A stretch of 64,000 nt of DNA from Paenibacillus nuruki (lineage in GTDB: Bacteria > Bacillota > Bacilli > Paenibacillales > Paenibacillaceae). The stretch covers positions 62,001-126,000 of the forward strand of contig NZ_MDER01000002.1 in assembly GCF_001721045.1 (NCBI RefSeq). Reading direction: 5' to 3'. Positions 56,239 to 64,000 of this stretch are shown in pieces; position 1 is the first letter of the stretch; every line of letters starts with the position of its first letter. Below the pieces are notes generated by a model that had not been told where the DNA came from, ran no database searches, and saw nothing but the letters and a program-made list of their open reading frames with translations. The translations under genes were made by a program, and so were the position numbers.

Positions 56239-56475
56239 AAGTAGGTCTCCTTGAGGACAAAGACACCTTTCAGGTCATCATAAATCTATGTATGTTCTTA
56301 TCGTGGTTTACTAGCTTTTAAAATGTAGAGCTACTCACATATTGATCCAGTCTATACATAGCTATGGTCTGATCCAGTGTCTATTCCTGATATTTTGGGA
56401 TATGGTAATCCTTGTTATTACGTAGTCGTTAAGATCCATTGAGATGCTTCGCTGTCGTTGTAATATGTACATTGT
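56239..56475. other. intergenic region before the decayed kinase gene
   Basis: 237 bases between the MFS start and the stop of the frameshifted pseudogene. It should contain the MFS promoter. I see no further gene or clear hairpin. Confidence 0.45.
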
Positions 56476-56857
56476 TTATTTCTCCTTTGTTGATCTATTT
56501 AAATAATTTGACTGATTATACCATGACGGAATAGAGTTTTGGAAAAAATCATAATATTCCAGCAACATATATCCCAATTTATACTTTTCCCATAATCCGA
56601 ATTGTATTACTTTCGGAATAGTATCAGAATACTGCGCTAACTGTGTGACTGTGTCTATCTACTTCCTGTTGTCGCTGCACAACTTCATCAGATGAGAACA
56701 TTCTTAATAGATATCTATCATCCATTATATATTTCTGATCTTTGGAAAATCCTTTATGTATTTGCTTGATAGATAATGAGTCTGATTCGAAGCTGATTTC
56801 TTTTTGCAAAAAGCGCTGAATATCTTCTAATGATATCGATTCTTTACTGGATTTCAT
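56476..56857 (-). pseudogene. truncated, frameshifted aminoglycoside-phosphotransferase-like gene
   Basis: The frame starts at the ATG at 56857 (GGAAGAGG three bases before) and gives 77 residues beginning MKSSKESISLEDIQRF, with the kinase-type GFSKDQKYIMDDRYLLRMF, then stops. In the next frame from about 56640 the homology-like reading continues (TIPKVIQFGLWEKYKLGYM LLEYYD) to a TAA at 56476. The resumed stretch resembles the P-K-x-I-x-F-G ... YMLLEY region of APH/choline-kinase-like proteins. The catalytic loop is missing entirely, so this is a relic with one frameshift and a large deletion. Frameshift position is approximate. Confidence 0.7.
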
Positions 56858-57049
56858 GTGCCTCTTCCTTCCTGTTGATATAGTCACAATAGCAGTTGTC
56901 AGTCTTTTTAAAACATGATAAAGTGAACAAATTCCTACGTGATAATAACTTATAAATAAAGATACATTATATAACATACCACTAACTTTAGTTACTCTTT
57001 GATAAATATTTTGTCAAAAATGTCAGAAGCTTGGAGAGGAGAGAACCTT

Positions 57050-58687
57050 ATGTACAAAGTGATGTTAGTTGATGATGAAGTCATTATACGTGAAGGTCTA
57101 AAGACTCGGATTGATTGGGCAACACATGGATTTGAATGGGCTGGTGACTATGCCAACGGGCTTGAAGCGCAAGCCGCTATTGTCGCTGATCCACCTGATC
57201 TGATTATTTCTGATATATGTATGCCATTTGTTGATGGATTAGAACTTGCTGAATTTGTACATGATCATTATCCAGATATCAAAATGATACTGCTAACTGG
57301 ATTTGACGAATTTGAATATGCTAGAAGAGCCATTCGGTTAAAAGTATCTGATTTTATCCTTAAGCCGATTACTGCCAAAGAAATTCGTACATTATTACAA
57401 CAGATTAAGCTAGAAATGGATGATCAACGTCAATTGCATAACAATATCGACCTATTACATGATCAGTGGTCACAAAGTCTACCTTTACTGAAAGAACGCT
57501 TCTGGGACAAAGTATTAACGACAGGAGTCGATCATGAAGAATGGGAACAACATCGAATTCAATTTGCTTTACCTCCTCTTGCTTCTCCTTATTATATGGC
57601 TGTGATCGAACCGGATATCGACCATACGATAGAATATGCTACATCTCCTTCTTTGCAACATGTCTTACAACTGGATCAACAACTTTCTAGTGTGTTACCG
57701 ACTATTTTACCAGCTACATTCGTTTTTGCTTCTTGTATCTATTCATCTCGCTGTGTGTATCTATTCGCTTCAACTGCTGTGGATCAAGAATCTGCATCTA
57801 CAATGTCTGCACAGATCGAAGCTGTATTTCAGCAGTTGTATGCTTTGGATCATCCAGATATAACGATCTCATTTACAACAGGAGTCGGCACAGGCTGTTC
57901 GGATCTGTTAGATATTCCTCAGCAATATCAACAAGCTATCCAAGCTTTAGATTATCGCTTTCTTTTGGGAACAGGTACTCTGTTGTCGTTCTCTGATATT
58001 CAGCCGTCCGTACTCTCTTCTACAAGCTTTACCGATTGGGAAAAAGACATCGTAGCGCAGTTAAGCAACAATCACCTGCTTGAAGCACAACGTGCATCGC
58101 AACATATGGCACAGCAAATGATACTACAGCGAACAACGCCTACTGAATGTCGCTCACAATTTCGACAGGTCGCTACACGCATACAAGATTGGTTATCTCA
58201 TTTAGGGCTAGAATCGGTTTGGAATGATTGGATTCAGCAATCTCAGTGGCTCACTGCTCCTACACTAGAACAGATGTTGCAACAATGGAACGATGCTCTT
58301 TATGCTACATTTACTCTTCTTAACGAACAGACACAGATTCATAGCCAGCAACATATTCAAAAAGCCATCTATTATATCGAACAACACTATGCTGAAGCCC
58401 ATTTATCTTTGCAAGAAATATGCAGTCATGTGCTTATGAGTACAAGCAGTTTCAGCCAAGCTTTTAAACAACATACTGAATTGACCTACGTAGAGTATCT
58501 AACACGTGTTCGGATGGATAAAGCCAAAGAATTACTGCGTTTAACTGAATATAAATTTTATCAAATTGCTGAAAAGGTAGGCTATACCGATCCCAATTAC
58601 TTTAGTTCTTCATTCAAAAAGCATACAGGTACTACTCCCAAACAATATCGGGAACAGCATCGGCAAGTAAAGGAGTTGTCCCCATAA
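57050..58687 (+). CDS. YesN-type AraC family response regulator
   Basis: 545 residues from the ATG at 57050, with GGAGAG ahead. Receiver domain with DDE and Asp55 (ISDICMPFVDG), LKPITAKE; long middle region; C-terminal AraC helix-turn-helix (LQEICSHVLMSTSSFSQAFKQHTELTYVEYL...KFYQIAEKVGYTDPNYFSSSFKKHTGTTPKQYR). First gene of the sensory operon, directly followed by its kinase. Likely target is the sugar-binding/transport gene starting at 62990. Confidence 0.93.
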   Translation: MYKVMLVDDEVIIREGLKTRIDWATHGFEWAGDYANGLEAQAAIVADPPDLIISDICMPFVDGLELAEFVHDHYPDIKMILLTGFDEFEYARRAIRLKVSDFILKPITAKEIRTLLQQIKLEMDDQRQLHNNIDLLHDQWSQSLPLLKERFWDKVLTTGVDHEEWEQHRIQFALPPLASPYYMAVIEPDIDHTIEYATSPSLQHVLQLDQQLSSVLPTILPATFVFASCIYSSRCVYLFASTAVDQESASTMSAQIEAVFQQLYALDHPDITISFTTGVGTGCSDLLDIPQQYQQAIQALDYRFLLGTGTLLSFSDIQPSVLSSTSFTDWEKDIVAQLSNNHLLEAQRASQHMAQQMILQRTTPTECRSQFRQVATRIQDWLSHLGLESVWNDWIQQSQWLTAPTLEQMLQQWNDALYATFTLLNEQTQIHSQQHIQKAIYYIEQHYAEAHLSLQEICSHVLMSTSSFSQAFKQHTELTYVEYLTRVRMDKAKELLRLTEYKFYQIAEKVGYTDPNYFSSSFKKHTGTTPKQYREQHRQVKELSP

Positions 58688-60472
58688 ATGCTACGTGATC
58701 TATTCAGAATCTTTACCACCTGGAAATGGAAAAGCTTGACGACCAGCTTATTGGTTGCTTTTTCCGGTCTGATTCTGATCGTGATCGCGATTATCAGTCT
58801 TAACAATTACCGGTTGACTGTTGATGCCGCAGAACAGAATTCTCAGGTGTATATTCAAGAAATTATGCGTCAGGTCAATACCAATATCCAATCGTATATT
58901 GATAATATGGAAAATATCTCATTACTCGCTTTAACCAATAAAGATGTCACCTATTATATTTCGAGCAATAGCTTTATTAGCAAAAGCGATAGTCGTCCGT
59001 ATGAGAAGCGGATTTCTGATTTATTTCAAAATATTCTGTATAGCCGTAACGATATCGCTTCGATTATGGTATTTGGCTACAACGGTCGCACCGTATCCGA
59101 TCGCCGAATTACTGCACTCAATCCTAATATTGATCCCAAGCAACAATCATGGTATATCGATGCACAGAAAATGAACGGCAAGTCGATCGTTTCTCCGCCT
59201 CATATTCAAAATGTAATTCGGGGTGAATATCGCTGGGTGATCTCACTCAGTCGTGAACTTAAAAGCAATGATGGGATTACGCCTGAAGGTATTTTTGTGG
59301 TGGATCTGAATTTGAGTGTGATCGACGAGATGTGTAGCCAGATTTATTTAGGCAAAAAAGGCTATGTCTTTATTGTAGATGGTACAGGCAATATCATTTA
59401 TCATCCGCAACAACAACTGTTATATAGCAGTCTAGCCACAGAAGAAATTCCACAAGTGTTAAGTACTTCAAGTGGTCAATCGTTTACAGTCGATGATACC
59501 AAAGGCAAACGAATCTATTCGGTACAGGATACCGGCTTAGGTTGGAAAATCGTAGGGGTTACTTACAGTGATGATCTGATTGCTAACAAATCTTCTATTC
59601 AACATTCTATTTTACTGTATGCTCTGCTAGGTATCGGAATCTCGATTGTGATCTCGTTATTGCTATCTTTACATTTAACCAAACCGATCAAACGATTACA
59701 GCGTGATATGAAGCAAGTTGAATTGGGTAACTTTCATATCCAGACTTCCCTTGAAGAAGATAATGAGATCAATCAATTAGGTCAATCGTTCAATGTGATG
59801 GTCAACGAAATCAAGCATCTGATGGATGAAACTGTCCAAAATAGTGAGCAAAAGCGTAAAGCTGAACTCTTGCTTTTACATGCACAGATTAATCCTCATT
59901 TCCTTTACAATACGTTGGATTCGATTATCTGGATGGCTGAACAAGAAAAACATGAAGAAGTGGTCGATATGACTTCTGCTCTTGCCAAAATGTTCCGTGC
60001 TAGTATTACTCGTGATCAAGAATTGGTATCGATCCGAGTCGAAATCGAACATATTCGTCAGTACCTGTTTATTCAGAAAATGCGTTATCGTGAGCAATTA
60101 GATTATGTATTTGATATTCCTTCACATATTTTGCACTATAAAACTGTCAAAATTCTACTTCAACCTTTTATCGAAAATGCGATTTATCATGGCATTCGTA
60201 GCAAGACGACACCCGGAATCATTTACATTTCAGCATGGCAAGAAGATGAGCAATTGATTTTTGAAGTGCGAGATAATGGATTGGGGATGAGTGCGGAGCG
60301 ATTAGCTGAAGTGACTCAAGGAACGGTAGCTACGAATACACAACATGGTATCGGAATTGGCAATGTGAATGAACGGATTCAACTTTATTTTGGAACAACG
60401 TATGGAATGACGATGACCAGTGTACTTGGCGAAGGTACCATCGTGACGATCCGCGTACCTGTTATTTTGTGA
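58688..60472 (+). CDS. YesM/LytS-type sensor histidine kinase
   Basis: 594 residues; the ATG directly follows the regulator stop. TM helices at about 20-38 and 304-324; extracytoplasmic dCACHE-like domain; HAMP (LTKPIKRLQRDMKQVELGNF); His_kinase domain with LHAQINPHFLYNTLDSI; HATPase segment with IENAIYHGI and DNGLGM. The cytoplasmic half relays to the YesN-type regulator. Its co-encoded membrane-anchored binding protein may supply the ligand signal. Confidence 0.93.
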   Translation: MLRDLFRIFTTWKWKSLTTSLLVAFSGLILIVIAIISLNNYRLTVDAAEQNSQVYIQEIMRQVNTNIQSYIDNMENISLLALTNKDVTYYISSNSFISKSDSRPYEKRISDLFQNILYSRNDIASIMVFGYNGRTVSDRRITALNPNIDPKQQSWYIDAQKMNGKSIVSPPHIQNVIRGEYRWVISLSRELKSNDGITPEGIFVVDLNLSVIDEMCSQIYLGKKGYVFIVDGTGNIIYHPQQQLLYSSLATEEIPQVLSTSSGQSFTVDDTKGKRIYSVQDTGLGWKIVGVTYSDDLIANKSSIQHSILLYALLGIGISIVISLLLSLHLTKPIKRLQRDMKQVELGNFHIQTSLEEDNEINQLGQSFNVMVNEIKHLMDETVQNSEQKRKAELLLLHAQINPHFLYNTLDSIIWMAEQEKHEEVVDMTSALAKMFRASITRDQELVSIRVEIEHIRQYLFIQKMRYREQLDYVFDIPSHILHYKTVKILLQPFIENAIYHGIRSKTTPGIIYISAWQEDEQLIFEVRDNGLGMSAERLAEVTQGTVATNTQHGIGIGNVNERIQLYFGTTYGMTMTSVLGEGTIVTIRVPVIL

Positions 60473-60494
60473 AAAAGAGAAAGTGAGATTGCGT

Positions 60495-61478
60495 ATGAGG
60501 AATCAACGTATCATCTGGTGGATCGCTATTTTATTAGTCGCAGGAGCACTTTATATTATTAGTTATTTTGTCTGGTTCACCTCAGCTCATGAAGAAGAAG
60601 GAACGATTATGATTATTCTGAAGTCCAATAGTCCTCAATCGGATTTCTGGCAAACCGTACGTAGTGGTGCTGAAGAAGCAGCCAAAGAAAAAGGAGTTCA
60701 ATTTCTAGTCTCTGGCCCTCTCGATGATACAGATATCAATAGTCAGTTAAATGCTCTTCAAGACGCACTGACTCTTAAGCCACGTGCTGTTGTTATTGCT
60801 CCTTTGAATGATCAACGTGTACTGAATGGGATTACTCGTCTACAAAATGCCCATATTCCTGTAGTGGTGATGGATACGCCTTTACCTGTAAACAATGCGC
60901 CTTCTTCTGTTTCTAGTGATCATGTGCAGATGGGGATGCAAGCAGGGAGAATGGCGGCTTATCAGACCAATAGTGCACCTTATGTAGCGATTATTGGCGA
61001 TTATCAATCTTCTAGTATTTTCAAAGCACGTGAACAAGGAATTAAGCAAGTATTGGGCGCAGTAGCTCACAGTCACACCACGACATACTATTCCGGAGAA
61101 TCAGAACAACTAGCCTATGTACTCACTACCAAATTACTTGATGAATACCCTAGACCTAATGCATTGATCGTTATGAATGAACCTATTGCAGTCGGTGCTG
61201 CTCGTGCACTCAAAGAACGTCACCTGGATTCGATGATGTTTATCGCTTTTGATAGTTCTTTTTATGAGATCGAATTGCTAGAGGAAAAAACGTTAGATGC
61301 TTTAATTGTACAAAAACCTTTTAATATGGGGTATCTGGCTGTGCAAAAAGTTCTTACCGATTCCAATTCTCTAAGCAGCCAACACTCTATCACGATGATT
61401 CCTTCGACAGTGATTACACCAACAACAATGTATACGCCTGAAAATCAAAAATTACTATTTCCTTTCTACGAAAAATAA
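60495..61478 (+). CDS. membrane-anchored sugar-binding protein (RbsB/XylFII-like)
   Basis: 327 residues from the ATG at 60495; AAAGTGAG lies just upstream, a GTG at 60483 is an in-frame alternative. A single N-terminal TM helix (about 9-28) with no lipobox Cys anchors a periplasmic-binding domain of the RbsB type: SDFWQTVRSGAEEAAKEKGVQF, LKPRAVVIAPLNDQRV, GMQAGRMAAYQTN, and PNALIVMNEPIAVGAARAL. It is read with a kinase/regulator pair and not with permeases, matching the XylFII-LytS/YesN type of three-part sensors. Confidence 0.86.
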   Translation: MRNQRIIWWIAILLVAGALYIISYFVWFTSAHEEEGTIMIILKSNSPQSDFWQTVRSGAEEAAKEKGVQFLVSGPLDDTDINSQLNALQDALTLKPRAVVIAPLNDQRVLNGITRLQNAHIPVVVMDTPLPVNNAPSSVSSDHVQMGMQAGRMAAYQTNSAPYVAIIGDYQSSSIFKAREQGIKQVLGAVAHSHTTTYYSGESEQLAYVLTTKLLDEYPRPNALIVMNEPIAVGAARALKERHLDSMMFIAFDSSFYEIELLEEKTLDALIVQKPFNMGYLAVQKVLTDSNSLSSQHSITMIPSTVITPTTMYTPENQKLLFPFYEK

Positions 61479-61498
61479 AACAGAAAGATGGTTAATCT

Positions 61499-62782
61499 AT
61501 GCGATCAAATCGTTTGATTGGGATAACGCTGAGTAGCTTATGCTTGATCTGGCTTCTTAGTGCGTGTACATCATCTGCGGTTGCTCCTGCTCCTGTAGGT
61601 ACTACCGAACAACAAGCCGTGATCCAATTTGTAGCTGCCGAGTATAGTTCAAGTACCAAGCCTTTATTGGAAAAGCTGGTTCGTAACTTTATGCGTGAAA
61701 ATCCTTCGATTACAGTAGAGCTACAAGTGGTCAATTGGGATCTAATCGACGGCGTATATACATCGATGATTAGTGAAGGACATCCGCCAGACTTACTGAA
61801 TATGAATATGTATGCTCGCTTTGGACATGATGACTTACTCAACAATATGGATGATCTAATATCCGATGATCTTAAAAATAAACTTTCACCTCATTTATCC
61901 AAGCTTGATCGTATTCAGGGGAAACAGTATGCGATTCCTTATGTAGCTACAATTCGCAAGTTGTATTACGAACACAATCTTTTTCAACAAGCCGGTATCA
62001 CTCGTTCTCCACAGACATGGTCACAATTGACGCAAGATGCAATCAAACTCAAAGCGATTGGAGCTTATGGCTTTGGTGTCGATTTAACCGATAATGAAAT
62101 CCCTGCTTATTTATCGTATTTCTTTTTTGGTGCAGGGGGAGGTTGGATGAAGAACGGAAAATGGGATATTAATTCTCCACAAAATGTTGCCGGACTTACG
62201 TACCTTAAGCAATTATATACACAAGGATTAACCGATCCTGAACCGACCGTTACCATTCGAGATGAAAAACAACGTATTCTCGGTGATGGGCAATTAGGCA
62301 TGATGATCAGTGGCAATTATTTTGCTTCTGTCACAGAACGTGAATTTCCAAATACAGCGTGGGGTAATGGGGCCATTCCGGTAAAAGACGGTCAGCCTCC
62401 AATGAATTTTGGTGTGCAAGATGTGATGTTATCATTTAAAACAGATCATACGAATAGAGAAGCATTATCTACCTTTTTAGATTATTTATACAATGATGAG
62501 AATTATGAAGAAATGATACGGCAAGAAGGCATGATTCCAGTAACCACTACGGTAGCGAGTAAATTATCTTTGGAAGACCCTATCATGGAAGCTGATATTC
62601 AACGATTGGAAAGTGCATACTTCTATCCACTTCAACAACCGGAATGGGGAGATATTATGGCATTAACTCGCAAAATGGGTAATGCTATTTTATACAATGG
62701 TGTTACTCCACAAGCTGCACTGAATCAAGTACAACAATACGCCGAACGACAGCAAACACTCTATCAGATCCCTACTCAGTGA
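61499..62782 (+). CDS. extracellular solute-binding lipoprotein, family 1
   Basis: 427 residues with a signal peptide and lipobox (LLSAC|TSS). SBP family 1 features: RNFMRENPSITVELQVVNWD, PPDLLNMNMYARFG, and YAIPYVATIRKLYYEHNLFQQAGI. It is 20 bases after the membrane-anchored binding protein and belongs to the same operon, without permeases next to it. It could be a second sensing component or an importer receptor. Confidence 0.87.
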   Translation: MRSNRLIGITLSSLCLIWLLSACTSSAVAPAPVGTTEQQAVIQFVAAEYSSSTKPLLEKLVRNFMRENPSITVELQVVNWDLIDGVYTSMISEGHPPDLLNMNMYARFGHDDLLNNMDDLISDDLKNKLSPHLSKLDRIQGKQYAIPYVATIRKLYYEHNLFQQAGITRSPQTWSQLTQDAIKLKAIGAYGFGVDLTDNEIPAYLSYFFFGAGGGWMKNGKWDINSPQNVAGLTYLKQLYTQGLTDPEPTVTIRDEKQRILGDGQLGMMISGNYFASVTEREFPNTAWGNGAIPVKDGQPPMNFGVQDVMLSFKTDHTNREALSTFLDYLYNDENYEEMIRQEGMIPVTTTVASKLSLEDPIMEADIQRLESAYFYPLQQPEWGDIMALTRKMGNAILYNGVTPQAALNQVQQYAERQQTLYQIPTQ

Positions 62783-62989
62783 AATATATCACATATATAA
62801 CATAGTAAGTAACTATATTTAACCTATAATTAACGAATAAAACTCATATCTCGTAAAATATTCAAGATTTAAAATAATATATTCAATATAATCTTATAAT
62901 CAAATCCTTTATGATAAATGAAGACGCCAAATCGTTGCAGGACTAACATTTAGCGTGATTTAAATTATCAATAGGGGGTTTGATTTTTT

Positions 62990-64000
62990 ATGTCATGGAA
63001 AAAAAGGTTATCTGTATTAAGTGCAGCGGCATTGCTGACTGTATTTACATTATCAGGTTGTGGTAGTAGCAACGATGCAGCAAGTGGAACGGCAAGTACA
63101 GGAACAACAGCTTCATCAGGTAAAGGACTGACAGGAGATTTTGAAGTTCAATATTTTGTAGGTGGTTATGGTGATGCCTGGTGGAAAAAAGTCGTCGAGG
63201 AATTCCAAACCGCTAACCCCGATCTGAAGATTAAAGTCAGCGCAGGACCGAAAATCAACGATCAAATGAAACCCCGCTGGATAGGTGGTAATCCACCTGA
63301 TTTTGTATATATTGATGGTGCGGGTCTGAATGCTCGTCAAATGATTGAAGACGGACAACTAGAAGACTTAACCGAATGGTACAAAACAGCCAAAACCGTT
63401 GATGGTGATCTGATCTCTGAATCTCTTACTCAAGCGCCTGAAGATTACAGTGGTAAAACTTATAATATTCCACTCGCTTTAAGTTCATGGGGTATTTTCT
63501 GGGACAAAAAATTATTCGCAGATAATAACTGGAAAGCACCAACAGACTTCGATTCTTTTGTCGCTGTAAGCAAAGAGATTAAAGCTAAAGGCATTACCCC
63601 ATTTATTCATACAGGGATCTATCCTTATTATATTAACAACTCTATCTTGTATCCAGCGATGGTGTCTGCCAATAATGATGATTTCTCTATTTTGCAAAAA
63701 ATAGCTGCTAATGATCCAGAAGCATTCAAAAGCCCTGCTGTGATGACAGCACTGAATCAGATCGTCACAATGCGAGATGACGGTATTATCGATCCAGCCG
63801 CTGTACAGTTAAATCATACCGATTCTCAAATGCTATTCTTGCAACACAAAGATGCTTTTATCGCTAACGGATTATGGATGCCTAATGAAATGTCCAAAGA
63901 TGTCCCTGAAGGGTTCGACTTTGGATTTATGCCATCTATTACTCAGAAACCCGGTGGTAAATCTATTGCAGTCACTTCTACAGCTACAGTAGGTGTCGCT
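62990..64000 (+). CDS. sugar ABC transporter substrate-binding lipoprotein, 3' truncated by window edge
   Basis: Open frame from ATG 62990 (AGGGGG ahead) to the window end, 337 codons without a stop. Signal peptide with lipobox TLSGC|GSS and a Ser/Thr-rich linker. CUT1-type binding domain: WWKKVVEEFQTANPDLKIKV, PPDFVYIDGAGLN, SWGIFWDKKLFADNNWKAPTDFD, and GLWMPNEM. It begins after a 207-base gap, probably with its own promoter. Permease genes of the same importer would be expected beyond the window. Confidence 0.9.
   Translation, partial: MSWKKRLSVLSAAALLTVFTLSGCGSSNDAASGTASTGTTASSGKGLTGDFEVQYFVGGYGDAWWKKVVEEFQTANPDLKIKVSAGPKINDQMKPRWIGGNPPDFVYIDGAGLNARQMIEDGQLEDLTEWYKTAKTVDGDLISESLTQAPEDYSGKTYNIPLALSSWGIFWDKKLFADNNWKAPTDFDSFVAVSKEIKAKGITPFIHTGIYPYYINNSILYPAMVSANNDDFSILQKIAANDPEAFKSPAVMTALNQIVTMRDDGIIDPAAVQLNHTDSQMLFLQHKDAFIANGLWMPNEMSKDVPEGFDFGFMPSITQKPGGKSIAVTSTATVGVA

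Noticed and set aside
56858-56977. Upstream extension of the kinase-like relic to an ATG at 56977
   Set aside because: The extension is not kinase-like and has no ribosome site; GGAAGAGG precedes the ATG at 56857.
62783-62989. Inverted word CGCCAAAT...ATTTAGCG upstream of the last gene as an operator
   Set aside because: Arms match at 7 of 8 positions across a wide spacer, which is too weak to report as a site.

Overview
The window looks like chromosomal DNA of a Paenibacillus-type member of the Bacillota. The evidence is AT-leaning Gram-positive gene style: strong AGGAGG-type ribosome binding sites, several TTG starts, lipoprotein-type binding proteins, YesN/YesM sensor pairs, LplB/LplC-type sugar permeases, a GlpP antitermination glycerol regulon and a QoxABCD-type quinol oxidase. 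I saw no rRNA, tRNA, transposase, prophage or CRISPR array. Apart from one decayed kinase-like gene (56476-56857) the region is compact and mostly metabolic and regulatory. The first gene (ROK) and the last (sugar-binding lipoprotein) are cut by the window edges.

Layout. 1-5.7 kb: ROK regulator end, small membrane protein, trxB plus a glutaredoxin-like gene, an SDR dehydrogenase, and a TetR regulator divergent from a ketopantoate-reductase-like gene. 5.7-9.1 kb: four-gene uronate (pectin) operon kduI-deoR type regulator-kduD-TIM barrel protein. 9.3-15.3 kb: OmpR-type two-component system followed by a GT39/GT2/GtrA trio that should glycosylate an envelope polymer. 15.7-20.3 kb: quinol oxidase operon and a small membrane gene. 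20.6-30.5 kb: sugar-sensing YesM/YesN, an ATPase-less LplB/LplC ABC importer with its binding lipoprotein, and a GH95 alpha-fucosidase-type enzyme, with two cre-like sites. 30.7-38.1 kb: peptide deformylase, MarR, thioredoxin-like protein, Fur-box-linked siderophore-esterase-like gene, ZIP transporter, aldo/keto reductase, YwbE, YqkE-like, CNNM/CBS membrane protein and a small membrane protein. 38.3-44.5 kb: glycerol regulon glpP-glpF-glpK plus glpD, interrupted by a siderophore-binding lipoprotein with its own Fur box. 44.5-56.2 kb: DJ-1/PfpI protein, BASS transporter, MarR-HlyD-ABC2 permease export operon with duplicated operators, Rrf2, PpaC, two LysR regulators with divergent rhodanese and O-methyltransferase genes, and an MFS transporter. 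57-64 kb: a YesN/LytS pair co-encoded with a membrane-anchored sugar-binding protein and two sugar-binding lipoproteins.

The most informative regulatory reading is at glp. Both glpF and glpD have a sigma-A promoter, a leader starting with the same 12-base sequence, and a terminator hairpin 17-18 bases further on. This is the architecture expected for GlpP antitermination, and the glpF promoter also carries a consensus-matching cre. The least conventional elements are: the GTTCA direct repeats shared by the OmpR-type system and the glycosyltransferase operon; the export operon without an ATPase; the three-component sugar sensor; and the quinol oxidase subunit II with no lipobox cysteine.

All assignments come from reading the sequence and from family knowledge. 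No database search was run.
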